Of a stretch of DNA of 64,000 nucleotides, positions 22,860 to 34,250 are shown piece by piece (the first letter of the stretch is position 1; every line of letters starts with the position of its first letter). Both the position numbers and the translations under genes were made by a program. Below the pieces are notes generated by a model. That model was given only the letters and a program-made list of their open reading frames with translations. It did no database searches and was not told the DNA's origin. This stretch comes from Ophioderma brevispina (lineage: Eukaryota; Echinodermata; Ophiuroidea; Amphilepidida; Ophiodermatidae): the NCBI GenBank assembly GCA_023653785.1, contig JAMKCH010051690.1, positions 1 to 64,000 of the forward strand, written 5' to 3'.

Positions 22860-23972
22860 CCTTCAGCTACACAAATCAATAAAAAAATATTCAAAATTTC
22901 CTGGTTAATCTGAAAAAAATCCAGTTCCCCTGCATGGCGTATGAGTAATAGTACATGGGGAAATGTAATTAATGTTTTGGTTTAGTTTTTTTCATATACA
23001 ATTTTGACACCAATGTTTCTAATACAGGATTTCATGGAGAATCTGAAAATCATGGTTGTCATTTTTTAAAATGTGTTCTTGGGTGTTTTATAAGGGGGGA
23101 AATTTGTACAGGGTAAACAATAAAAGTGTTTAAATTGTTTTAAAATGTACTAGTATACCAATCTGTTCGGTTGCTCATAAGGTTTCAAAAAATGTATAAT
23201 TTGCCATATTTACGACCTATTGTTTTAGTATTAAAGGCTCCAGAGATTTCAAGGTCATTATTTATAGAATGGTCCGATTTTGTTGAAACTGGTTTTAAAT
23301 CGTTCATTGGGTCATACTAAATAAGAAAATGTATATAGATTCTGTGTTTCACCTTTCAAAGTGAGACTTTTACAGATATGACTAGTGGTCTCCCATAGAC
23401 CCTGTGGACCACGGCCATATTTGCCCTCTTAATTATCATCAAAACGTCATTTTCGGTTTCTGTACAGTAAGACGAACAATTTGGCACCATTTTTAAAACA
23501 AACTGATGAATCTGAAATTTTACCCCAGTGGGACCTTGAACCGGTTTTGGCTTGTAACTCTTTTACTATAACCATCAGGTATGGCAAACTATACCTTTTT
23601 GTAGTCCTTGAAATACTGAACATGATGGTATACTTTAAAACACATTTTGCCCCCTTTTATATTTGACCCCTGTATAAACCTTCCCCCTAGAATACACCCA
23701 AAAACACATTTTACAAAATGACACCCATGAATTTTGGAATCCTCATACAATTTTGATTTAGAAAAACCTTGGTTGCAAGATTGTATATGAAATTTCCACA
23801 AAGATACAGTTCTACATGTACTATAGGACAGTAGAACAAATATTTACCACAAAAATTTGGGACTCGTGCATTAGACGCTACGCTATAGATTTGTCTCATT
23901 TCAATCCCAAGAAATAAATATTGAGTTATTAATCTGTTGCTATTGTAAAGTATTTTAATTAATTTATCGTAG
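22860..23972. other. No gene; dispersed repeat at about 23512-23695
   Basis: Positions 23512-23695 match 10055-10265 in the same orientation. The remainder up to the HYR exon is AT-rich and forms its upstream flank. No other exon is recognised. Confidence 0.4.
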
Positions 23973-24223
23973 ATGATACAAGACCTCCCGTGATATCACG
24001 ATGTCCGTATAATATCGAAACTACAGCAGAATTAGGCACGAGTAGTACAATCGTGAACTGGAATGAACCCACCGCTACAGATGATTCTGGAACCCCGCAG
24101 AGAACACGATCCCATGTGCCTGGGACACAATTCGTAATCGGAATAACGTCAGTGAGTTACATATTCACCGACACATCCGGTAACACTGCTACCCCTGTGA
24201 TTTTTCAATTAATGTGGAAACAG
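23973..24223 (+). pseudogene. HYR (hyalin repeat) exon 1, frameshifted
   Basis: The exon is bounded by an acceptor (TTTATCGTAG) and a donor (CAG|GTTAGT). The first 70 or so codons give a clear HYR module: DTRPPVISRCP, NWNEPTATDDSGTPQRTRSH, GTQFVIGITSVSYIFTDTSG. Near 24190-24200 the frame shifts. After the shift CDFSINVET appears, the expected end of an HYR domain with its second conserved Cys, and it runs in the correct phase to the donor. The length is 251 nt against 249 or 252 for intact copies, consistent with one small indel. Start and end are both phase 1. The module lies 27 kb from the other copies, so it may belong to the same gene with a huge intron, or be a stray copy. A sequencing error is a real alternative. 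Confidence 0.8.
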
Positions 24224-27059
24224 GTTAGTTGATTTTTTTCAATTAAATACCGTACAAATTCGTAGTTCAAAGCTGAACATATCACGCAGATTTCTGTTTC
24301 GTGGCACACAAATTGGTGATTACTTTTCCTATTTATCACCTTAAAGGATGTTCTCCTTTAATATAGGAACTAGGTATCTTTTCCGTCACGAAAAAGATAC
24401 AACGTAGCGTGTACTGCCCCTTTCAAATCGACCGCAATGTTTTTATGGAAAATCGCCATCATAATATCATTATGATAAAAATTTCGAAATAAACGAAAAT
24501 AACGTTTTACCTCCGCCTGGAATTGGGTTTAAACTCTAGGTGTCCAAGATAGCCGCCGTAAAGATGCATGTAAACTGAACTTAAATTGGAATTGTTGTGA
24601 TAATACGATATTGTTATTTTGGTGAGCCACCAAAAAAATTTATCATTTATTTTTGGGGGGGGGCGCACAGGCGCTTTTTTTCAGATGGCTATGATTATAT
24701 TCACTTTATGAATCTTTTCAACGTTATAAAACATCACTTTCTAATAAATGGCCCGTAATCATCTTTCTACAACCTTTTTCATTATTCCTCCTTAAATATA
24801 ATTTTGAATCAAATTAACCTTTTCTGCCTCTCCCCAACTGAGTGAGCCTTCATTAATTCTTATCCGTCCACCTAATCATATGCAATATTGAGGCCCTTGC
24901 CCCGGGACTCCCGGAGTCCAATAAAATCACATTCCCACATTTTTCAATACTCATAATTCATTTGAAGAATGATAATAGCTGCTCATATCTCAGTCCATTA
25001 TTGGAGGAGCACTTTTGGGTTAATAACACGACAGTGTTTATTCAATAAAGAGTCAAAATATTTGAATTGCAGGAGATAGCCTAAAATTAAAGGATAAGTC
25101 TGTAGAAATTCGCATAAGTTACCTTTTTCCAACTGTAATTTGCCAGAAAAAGAAGAAAACGCAGTGTTTCAAGATAACGATTTCCATTCAATACGTGTTG
25201 TATAAGTGTCCGTACGACAGTAATAACAAACATTTCCGATTTTCTCAGGCTTAATTATGTGCTTCTGGTCCTATCCATTTTGAAGCGTCTGTTTAGGATT
25301 ACCTGTACTCTTTTACCATACCTGTAAAAATTCTGATTATTGATGATTTTTGTTTTTTTTTTTTCGATTTTCTGATTTAGTCAAAATTCACTGATAGTGC
25401 CTTTAAAGTCCACACACCATAAATATGATTAGATTTCACTAGAAAACTTTTGATATAAATAAACGAGAATATAATTTTGTTATTTTCCACTGCTACAGGT
25501 ACGTCACATTACGCCTGGAAAAGATTATTTTCTAGACCCCCCATAAAACAAAATGAAATTCTTCTTCAAATTGGGCTGCTTTCCTTGACGTCTTAAAGTA
25601 ACGCGGTCAAGTTTCGTAAAGGTCTTTCATTCTTCACCAAATGCAGGAATGAGTGAAAGTACAAATCCTGAGACGCAAATTTGCAGATGAGAATCATAAT
25701 TGGGATATTTATCGGTCGCGGGAGTCCACCCCGATAGCGAAGCGCAGCCCAGGGTTATTCCCCGGTGAGGAAATACCCGGCGAGGACAACGACTAAGGTT
25801 AACCGTGGATGCCGCGGTGATGTATACACCGTAAGCTGCCGTAGAGTTTTTTCAAACTGTCAACCCGTCATAAGCGGAAGAAGACAGAAATAATCTTGAC
25901 AATTGCTTATCGTTAGAAAAACCAATTTGGATTGGTAAGTTTAGTATTATTAAATTAAAATAAAACCATGGCTCGACGTGACACATCATGATCATTAGTT
26001 ACGGATAAAGCGAGTCCAGACTCAGTGGACATCGATCATAGAGTTAAAGCTTACGGTATGGCATCGGATGCCGTAACCTGACCCACTTTGATCTGACACA
26101 GTTTTATCTGACACAGTTTTTTATACGATTGTAAGTTGACGAAATTAGTTTTTAAATTTATGGTATCATGAAGGTTTTCGTCACCTAATTGGTGTGAAAC
26201 ACATTTTTTTCTCGCCTTTCTAATGAAATTGATTCTGGCTCTCATGTTTTTCGCGCAAAAAAAATCTAATTAGAACTTTCGTATCGCCCATTAATATCAA
26301 TCCAACATCAAGCCCCTGCACGTTTACAGCTGTTTTTGACATCGACCAGCGGCTGCCTCAGTGAAACGTGAGATCCAATTGTCCAGGCAATATTTTATTT
26401 TGATATTCAAGATACTAGACTTTGGTCTTCCGGAATGACCGTTCGAGTATGTTTGCTACAACACCAAACGCTTCTGATATGAATGATGCAATATTATTAT
26501 TGATGAATTACCATCCGTTTGTATACCATATTCTCGCGGTCGGGGATGTTGATTTGACAGGTTCCACCGGTCACTGCTAGCAACATCATACCTACCTGTA
26601 CATACGTAATATATGGGCCTAGTAAATAGCATCCATTTGGGGGGGGGGGACTTTTCGGACTGAGCCCAGGACCGTGCCCATGAATGGGCCCATTACAGCG
26701 GTTGAACCCCCTGAGACTCCCTTTGTCCACGCTGTAAGCAAATCCAGTGGCAACTTGGAGCTACTGTGTGGCCTTATTTGTTATCACAAAAATCTTACAA
26801 TAAAAATGCAGGACCAAGCAACCAGTGCAGCTGGCAGTGATGTCAAATCCAGTAATAATCCATAAGCCAAATCAGTATCACTGACAGTGTAAAATGGGGG
26901 GGGGGGGGGGGGGGGGAGGGTATGACATGCAACCTAATAACACAATTAAACTATATCAACTTAGGCTTAATCACACACAACAGCAAATTGATTAGGGGCG
27001 GCTTTCCGAGCTGCTGTGTGGCAGTTTTGTCTCCGTGAAATTACAAAATCCACTCTTAA
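24224..27059. other. No recognisable gene
   Basis: AT-rich DNA without further HYR exons. It holds a G-run (24654-24662), a GC-richer stretch of unknown nature at 25715-25870, G-runs at 26639-26650 and 26897-26918, and otherwise nothing that I can name. It would be intron if exon 23973-24223 belongs to the downstream gene. Confidence 0.4.
26897..26918 (+). repeat. Poly(G) run
   Basis: Twenty or so consecutive G residues, broken once near the end. It is a potential quadruplex former and a likely place for length errors in the assembly. Confidence 0.9.
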
Positions 27060-27725
27060 AGGACCTATGTCATGATTCGGCATATTTGAAAATTTGGTAA
27101 TGGATGGAAAGCTTAGTAACGTATATTACATATAAATCAAATAAGTTGCAAAATTGTCCCACATTGTTGATTATTTTGCCTTGTAATTTCCGCCCAATAG
27201 CTTACCGAAAACGATTCCGACAATCCACATCGCAGGCAATGGTGACGTCAAAGTGATTTGAGACCATCCATGATTTACGTCGTTGTGACCATCACATCAT
27301 CGCAGTGTTGCCACTTTCCTATAACGGCGACCGGAGTGGTTTTAATATCAATAATAATTAAAACACAACGATAAACAATTGTCATTCTGTAAACTTCAGT
27401 TTCAAATTTATGATTACTTCATAAGCCATCAATATTACAAGTGTCAGCATAACAATTCGAGCAACACGATGTTTTTGTTTTTTGGTCATCACTTTGACGT
27501 CACGAGGAAGCAAAATTGGGCGCTTTTGATCAATTAAGCCGTTCGAAAATCTCGCCCGTTTTCTTCTTATGTCAAAAAAAAGCAAAAATTAAAATGCCTC
27601 TATTTTGTTATTTTACAAGTTCAATCTGTACTTATTTTTTCGGGAATTCGTTATGATATGTACATATATTTTATGAATGTAAGTCAAACTGAGCTTGACA
27701 AAAAAAGCTTGACAGATTTCCTTTA
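27060..27725 (+). repeat. Dispersed repeat of about 650 bp, unfilled copy (pair with 44410-45500)
   Basis: It runs from TTTGAAAATTTGGTAATGGATGG to CTTGACAGATTTCCTTTAA. The copy at 44410-45500 is collinear throughout but carries two insertions. This copy therefore shows the empty sites: CAATATTACAAGTGTCAGC (near 27429) and TTAAAATGCCTCTATTTTG (near 27588). The sequence includes GGTGACGTCAAAGTGAT and a second TTTGACGTCACGAGG. No coding capacity is recognised. Confidence 0.78.
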
Positions 27726-27744
27726 ACCTCGTTCAAAGATCTAG

Positions 27745-27944
27745 CAGTGGCGTAACCAACGGGGGGGGGGTGGGGGGGGGGGCAGGGGGACAGCCCCCCA
27801 AAACAGACACCCCCCGCCCAACCACCCCCCAATGAAACTGACTTTTTACAGTGTCTATGGAGAAGGCCAAATTCGCCCCCTCGAACACAAAGCCTTGGCA
27901 CCCCTTCAGTCCCCCCTTTGCAAGGTCTGGGTTACGCGCCACTG
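27745..27944. mobile_element. 200-bp hAT-like MITE, TIR CAGTGGCGTAAC, TSD GATCTAG
   Basis: It begins CAGTGGCGTAACC and ends GGGTTACGCGCCACTG, giving imperfect inverted repeats of about 12 bp that start with the CAGTGG typical of many hAT elements. The direct repeat GATCTAG flanks both ends exactly (27738-27744 and 27945-27951). The interior is a G-run-rich and C-run-rich non-coding filler. A 7-8-bp duplication and the CAGTGG terminus support hAT-type transposition. Confidence 0.82.
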
Positions 27945-27951
27945 GATCTAG

Positions 27952-28795
27952 AATATCATGAAAAAAATTTGGCTTCACAATCCGTCGAGTTTACTGGATT
28001 AACCTCACAAATTATGTAATTTCCAATAACGGTCATTTTAGATTTATATAGCCAGGACCAGAGCCTAGCCTTTATAAAGTATTATGTGATTGAGACTGCC
28101 GTAGTTATAAAGGCACGTACATTCCACAATTTTAACCGTTTGGGAATCCCCACTGACCACATCGCGCAGATCGTGTCCTACCCCCTGTAAAATGAAGAAA
28201 AAAAGTTTGTCGTTCGGGGAAGAATTGTAAAACAAGGGACATAGGCTTACGGTTTTTGAGGGAGGCCTATAATGGGGGGACCTAGTGCAGGCTTGGGCAA
28301 TGGCTTGGGTGTGAGTTTTTTTTTAAAAGTTATATCAACGAGACAGTGATATGGGATCAAGTATGGAAGTGATTATATGGGCCACCGAGCAGGGAGCATA
28401 TTTTGAAGAGTTCATTAGTACCCCCCCGCTTCAAAATTCTACTAAACAAATTCTATTTATCATTTATGACCTACACTAACAAAACCCCTAAAACCCTAAG
28501 TGCCAACATAATTTGTTACATACAAATAACTTTGACAGGGGTACAATGCCCGGGTGCATGTTCCAGTACGGCTTGGGACAGTCAGGGGTTTAAATCCTAT
28601 TCTTATACGAAACTGACTGAATTAACCTGTAGGCCTAAAGGTATGAACATCGTGTACAGTGACCCGACCTTCTGGTTTTAACGTCCCCTCCGAAACACGG
28701 GATATTCTCATGGTTTAGAGCATTCCCATGGGAAGAGCTAGCTATCCAGTTTTATCAATAGTTCTTACAAATTAATCCAGGAATTAACTGATTAA
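27952..28795. other. No recognisable gene
   Basis: No exon or repeat with definable ends. The open frame at 28403-28681 has no domain resemblance that I recognise and no splice-site context. Confidence 0.4.
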
Positions 28796-28799
28796 AATT

Positions 28800-28925
28800 C
28801 CAGCAAGTGACCCACCGGGAGGAATTGAACCAGGGACATTCCTGCACCAAAGGTGAATATTCTGGACCAGTGGGCCCACGCTTCTGCACATATCCAAACC
28901 AGTGGGCCACACTCTCCCACAAGGC
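28800..28925 (-). repeat. tRNA-derived SINE head
   Basis: On the - strand, GTGGGCCCACTGGTCCAG gives an A-box-like region, and CCCTGGTTCAATTCC gives a strong B box, followed by CCCGGTGGGTCACTTGC. The spacing suits a tRNA-like promoter. A second partial copy of the A-box part (GTGGCCCACTGGTTTGG) lies just upstream, suggesting a dimeric or tandemly inserted head. Confidence 0.55.
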
Positions 28926-29239
28926 CTACAAAAATCACGGGACCGCGGGACCGCCGGTCCCAGAAAGCTTTTCACAGCCGCAGAAAAAAGAAACTTTGAA
29001 GCCTCAATCCCCGGCCTCAATCATCGGGCAGAGGGGAAAAATATGGAAAAAAATAAGCTTCCAAAGATTTGTAGTTCAAATGACGTTGTCCTTTTGTGCA
29101 CAATGGAGTTCCCAGAAAATTGATTAGGTTTGTGATCACCCGGTGTAAGTGATCACGTCAGTATATCGGAAGCGGTCTGCATCACCAGGTTAAATTTGCG
29201 TCAATGGCGGCAAGTCTGATCAAATCAGTGTGACGTTGG

Positions 29240-30060
29240 TATGGTTGGCCTAAGTCCATGTAATCGAAATCTTGGATTTTCGACAACATCTTGGATTATC
29301 ATGTTTGAGAAGTACAAGTGTTGAAAAAACGGATCGACAATGATAATCCATAAAATGGATTATTTAACGCCCAAAATGTATTGGTCTGGCTATGCGTTTA
29401 AAAATTATGGGCTCGACTGCGTCGCCCACAATATTTTTGCAACAACTCATTAGCTTGACCAATAATTTGGGCTCAATCGATACAATTTTATATAGTAGAG
29501 ATTATCGGTTCGAAAATCCAAGCTTTTTCAATTGATATCCAAGATGTTATCATTGAATAACTTGGACTTGCAATTGATAATCAAGATGTTCGATATGTGA
29601 ATGAAAAAAACTGGGGGGGAGGGGGGGAATATTAAGCCCAACCACTTGATACTCCAAGATAATCGACTCGAAAATCCAAGTTTTTCGAATTATTGGACAT
29701 TGATTCTGAAAATCTTGGTTTTTCAGTCGGAGTAATCCAGATTTTCGACTTATCTTGTACAATAGTACGTAAAAACCTGGAGTATCCAAGTGAAAGCCAA
29801 GTTTTTAGATTGATAGCCAAGTTATTGACATCAAGTTGAATAACTTGGATTAGCGACCGAAAATCTTGGATTTTCGACGCTTAAATGTACAAAAAATCGA
29901 AAATTCTGGATTATCAAAGCGAAAATCCAAGTTTTTCGAAACTTCTTGATAAGCCAAGTTTGAAAACTGGTGATTATCGACCGAAAAATCTTGGATATTC
30001 GACGCTAAATGTACATTAAATCGAAAATCTTGGATTATCAAAGCGAAAAATCCAATTTTT
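29240..30060. repeat. Left palindromic satellite arm
   Basis: Repeated words AAAATCCAAG, TCTTGGATTTTCGAC and TTGGATTATC occur in both orientations. Within it, a subunit of about 125 bp (GACCGAAAATCTTGGAT, TCGACGCTTAAATGTAC, GATTATCAAAGCGAAAA) is repeated at about 29855 and 29978. A G-run (29611-29626) interrupts it. Open frames here encode only repeat-derived peptide. Confidence 0.78.
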
Positions 30061-30065
30061 CGACT

Positions 30066-33000
30066 TCCAATAAATCAATCATTTTATTGCAACTTCAGCA
30101 TCACCGCAGTACACGACAAGAAACAGCAATACAGAGTTAATCAATATGATAAGGAAATGTACAAACAGCAATATTTTAACACGCATGCATAATAGAAAAT
30201 AAAGTGAACTGTTGAATGTGAAGATTTCGAGGTCACTGCTTAAACGCAGAAACGTGAAGGTGCAGTTGCCTCTTTTTAAGTTCTACAATTTATGACAAAA
30301 TTAAATATCACAAGATACAGGTAACATTTAAAAAGACAAGACAAACAGGACAAAACAAACATGTTAATCGGAAGCAAGGAAAGAGGGGAAGGAGAAGAAG
30401 GAAAGGAAAGAGAAAAATAGATGCAAAAAATATAAAATTTTTCTTTTTTTTGAAGGAGGGAAGGAGGGGAAGGAAGAAGGATAGGAAGGGAGTGAAAGGA
30501 CAGAGAGGCAGACGAGGGAAAATAAAAGGGTCAAACGGTTCGTAGAGAGGAAAAAGCACAGGAAAGGATAGCGAGAGAAAGAAATAACGAAAAGGACAAA
30601 GGAAGGAACGAGGGAAGGAAAGACTAAAGAGAAAGGACGTCAGACGGAACGGGGAGGAAATAATTTTTAGGACAATCATGAAGAAACAGAAAAAAAGCCA
30701 AGTCCAGAAAAAAGGTTGACGTTCAGCATACAGCAGAGTTATAGATATTGATGATGTTCTTCTTCTTCTCGATTTGAAGGCAGGGAGAGAGGGAGAAGAT
30801 TTAGAGTCATTGGAAAGAAGATTCCAGAGCAAGGGTCCTTGAGTTTTAGAAGTGTTGCTGGCAAGGACAGAGTTCGTAGCAGTGAGGAAGGATGCATCCC
30901 TATATCTAGGTGTTATAATGTGAGAATGGAATGCCGATGTTAAAAAAGTCATCACGAGGAAGCTCACAGGGGAGAAAGCCGTGATGGAACTGATACATGA
31001 AGGTTATCAATTGAAGCTTGTAAATCTCATGTATTTTCAAGTGACAAGGAGGAGAACAAAGGATCTGTGTGATCAAGCCACAGAGAATTGGTACAGGTAC
31101 GTATAACCTTCTTTTGAAGAGCAATAAAGAATCAAGATTAGCGTTGTCAGGATCACACCAGATCATAGCAGCCATAAGAACAAATAAGGGAGGACACGAG
31201 AATTATAGAGAGTTTTAAGGGATTCTTGAGGAAGAACGGGCGACTTTACGGATGTTGCATTGTATTTGGAGGCAATTTTAGAAACATGTAGAGTGTGAGA
31301 CCGCCAAGATAATTTAATCAATTAAAAGGCCCCTAGGAATTTAGTTGTTTAACTGGTGGATAGACTGTGTTGTGTTATCAATTGTTAATATCGTTTGATG
31401 TTAGGTTGATGCTAGCTTATTTTTTGGGAATATCATGTAATTGTCTTTTAATATCAGAGACATTTAGTAATTAACCAAGTAGAAATTTATAAGTTCATCA
31501 TTAAATTATTAATTCTAAAGTTTTCGGTCATGTGTGAAAAGAGGGAATATTAGTATCATAGCAAATAAAATAATGTTGGGAGTTTTAGAACAGAGAGGAA
31601 GGTCATTAATGTATGCTAAAAAGAGTCTGGTCCTAGGCTCGAGCCCTGAGGAACTCCACACGTGATGGGAGCAAGCTGGACAAGGTGTGTTGAAGAGGAC
31701 GCGTTGACGTCTCCCAGAAAATAACTTCTGAGCCCCATTGTTGCAAGGGCCCTTCTGCTACCATAGTTGTTAAGTTTGTGCAAAAGAATGTTGTGATTAT
31801 GGTATTCAAGCCTTGCCTAAATCAAGAAAGATACCAAATCTGTGATGTAGTTTGTCCAAGTTGTCAGTTATAAACCAAGGAGGAAGCTATTAATGCCCTC
31901 TCGTGTGATCGTTTAGGCCTAAACCCGGAATGCTGTGGCGTCAGAATGATTCTGATGCTTCGACGAATATTAAAATACGGGGCAGTCAACCATTGTGTCC
32001 AGAAGCTGGCGTAGAGCTGGTAGAATAGATATCGGCCTGGAGTTGGCCAATGGCTTGCTCACCAGCCTTGAAACTAGGGATCCCCTTAGCTTTTACTTTA
32101 AGTAGCGAGGAACAGGACCCGGGGAAAGGGAAAGAGGGGGGGAGGAGGATAGGGGGAGGGGGGGGGGGGAAAAAAAAGCAGAAAAGGGGGAAGGGGAAGG
32201 AAAGAAGGGGGGGAAAGTAAGGGGGGGGGGCGGGGTGGGAGGGAGGGGGGCGGTGGGGAAAGGGGGGGGTGGGGGACGAGGGAAAAAGGGGGGGGGGGGG
32301 GGGGGGGAGAGTACACACGTGGGGGGGGGGGGAGAGGGGGCGGGGGAAGGAAAAGGCCGATGGGGAAAAAGGGGGGAGGGGAGAGGGAAAAGGAAAAAGG
32401 GGGGGGGAAGGGGAAAACAGGGGGGGAAAGTGAAGGGGAAAGAGCAGGGGGGGGGGGGGGAAAAGGGAGGGGGAAAAAAAGGGAACGAGAGGGGAAACTC
32501 AGCCGGGTGTTTGTGTTAATAGTTGCTAATTTGATGTTTTTCCTTTGATTTTTCTTATTTTGTCTTCCTTGATTAAATTAGGGGCGATTGACTCGTGACT
32601 AATTGGGAGGAGTGATTGCTTAGCAAATTTGCACTGAGTTCATCAGAAAACCGCTGCTATAACTGGTCTTCAGCTAGATGTTAGCTCACTAATTTCCTCA
32701 GCAGTTGTTGGGGTGAGGAATAAACTACTTGGATTGTTATAGGATGAATGACAGAGGAGGCTGAATCTTTAGATGGTCAGAGTTCAGAATTTTTTCGCAA
32801 GAACTTAACGATATTCGCAAAAATTTTGAAGTTCTCGGCTATGTCCTCATCGTGAAACGAATTTGTTGCCATCCTTATCGAGGAAAAAATACGGTATAGT
32901 TGGTTTTCCTATGAAGACCTCCTAACATGATTTAGGTTTGCACATTTTTTAATTATTTTATTAGTGTCAATTTTATAGTTGATGTAAGATCTTTTACTCA

Positions 33001-34250
33001 GTCGAAATAGAGAGTTTAGATGATACGGTAAGTAGTATATTAATTTTTATTATCAACTGGTCGGTTTTGTGATATAAAGATGTGATAAAGCTTGTCTTTA
33101 GTTTGAAGCGATTTTATTAGACCTTTGGTAACCCAAGGCTTTAGGTGAATTACTTTAGAAATTAATATGGTTTTAATTGGACAGTTGGATCTCCAAAGAG
33201 TCGGTTAAACTTGAGTAAAAGAGGTATAGGCTTATCCGGGTCTGGCGCACATTCATAATATGCTGCCAATATACAAGAGAACAAGTGATTAGTTTAAACC
33301 TTTAATTGTTATTCGGTTTGAATTGACGACCGACTCTTGTAGGATGTGGGGAGGTGGTAGCGTTATTAGGCCTATAGGTTGTTGCGTGAGAAAGAATACA
33401 GGGACATGGTCGGATAAATCAGTTAAAATGACACCAGAGTTGAAGACGCGATACGATAGCATTGGTTGAAGATCTTGTCAATTTACGGGAAAACGCTGTT
33501 TGTGGCCATTAATGGTAGTCGTAATCCGGGTAGGACGGTCGATGCTGGGGATAAATCATAAGGAATAAAGGATTATTGATGAAATCACTGACTTTAATCG
33601 GTTTCGGTACGAGAAAGAAGATTTAAATTGAAGTCACCATAATATAGCAAGGTTAATTTTCAGAAGATATGGTGTTAAGAGTGTTACCTAGCTGTAATAA
33701 AAAGTCGTCTGGACAACATACTCAGGTTTATAAACACGCCAATTACGGTCTTGGGAATTAGGGACAAACTCGATTAAAAGGAATCGCAGTCGCCCAGTTC
33801 AAGGGTTGGTCGGGCTACGCGAAATTTAAATCAGGTTAATGAAAACGAAGAAACACCCCCTCCTCGACGACCTTGACGAATACGTTCTCAATCGAATAAT
33901 CCGCAATATCAAAATAACCTAGCGTCCCCTTGTGCAGTAAACCAGGCTCAGAGAAAGAAACCGTAGATGTCAAAGTGGTGTTGAAAGGAAGACAGGGTTA
34001 GTTTACAACAGTTCATTGGAGTGTTTATTGAGACTGCTGGTGTTCAGATGGAAAAGAGCTAAATTACAATTGTAATTTGGGATATGGGTTGTGAATGGTG
34101 GTGTGAGAGGAATAGCGACAAGAGTTCATTACCGCTAGTGACGTCAGTGGTGTAAGAAGGATAATGCGGACGGGGGATGTAGGGAGCTGTCAAAAGAAAA
34201 AGGCTTGAAGGTTGGAAGAGACTAGGCAGGAGGCATGACAGAAGAAGAAA
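30066..34250 (-). mobile_element. CR1/L2-like LINE, degenerate
   Basis: On the - strand the order is as follows. FHLNTSSLNKHSNEL (about 34070) begins an APE-type endonuclease. RPSYPD and neighbouring blocks (about 33540) follow. An RT region gives IPSFKAGEQA (about 32080), IFLDLGKA (about 31830), and GVPQGSS/GPRLFL followed by an LFADDT-like block (about 31680-31560). The RT tail at 31175-30906 gives LDSLLLFKRRLYVPVPILCG, LKIHEIYKLQLITFMYQFHH and LPCELPRDDFFNIG. The 3' part is purine-rich non-coding sequence. It ends near 30070 with an AATAAA-like signal on the - strand. Many frameshifts and stops make it inactive. The RT motifs fit the CR1/L2/Jockey group; I cannot fix the clade. Confidence 0.82.
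32110..32505. repeat. 400-bp G-run-rich tract inside the LINE
   Basis: The + strand is almost only G and A, with dozens of runs of 4-20 G. It interrupts the LINE coding region between its endonuclease and RT parts. The open frames here are pure Pro/Phe or Gly/Lys low complexity. It has very high quadruplex potential and is also a likely site of assembly error. Confidence 0.85.

Noticed and set aside
29240..30060. Possible CRISPR-like or ordinary tandem array
   Set aside because: The words occur in both orientations with irregular spacing, and the genome is eukaryotic; an inverted counterpart exists at 37500-37946.
30308..30967. 219-codon open frame on the - strand, the longest in the window
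   Set aside because: Its first part is the tail of the LINE RT; the rest is translated purine-rich 3' sequence giving Phe/Leu/Pro/Ser low complexity. It is not a host gene.
32235..32519. Gly/Lys-rich and Pro-rich open frames
   Set aside because: They are pure products of the G-run tract, with no codon structure or domain.
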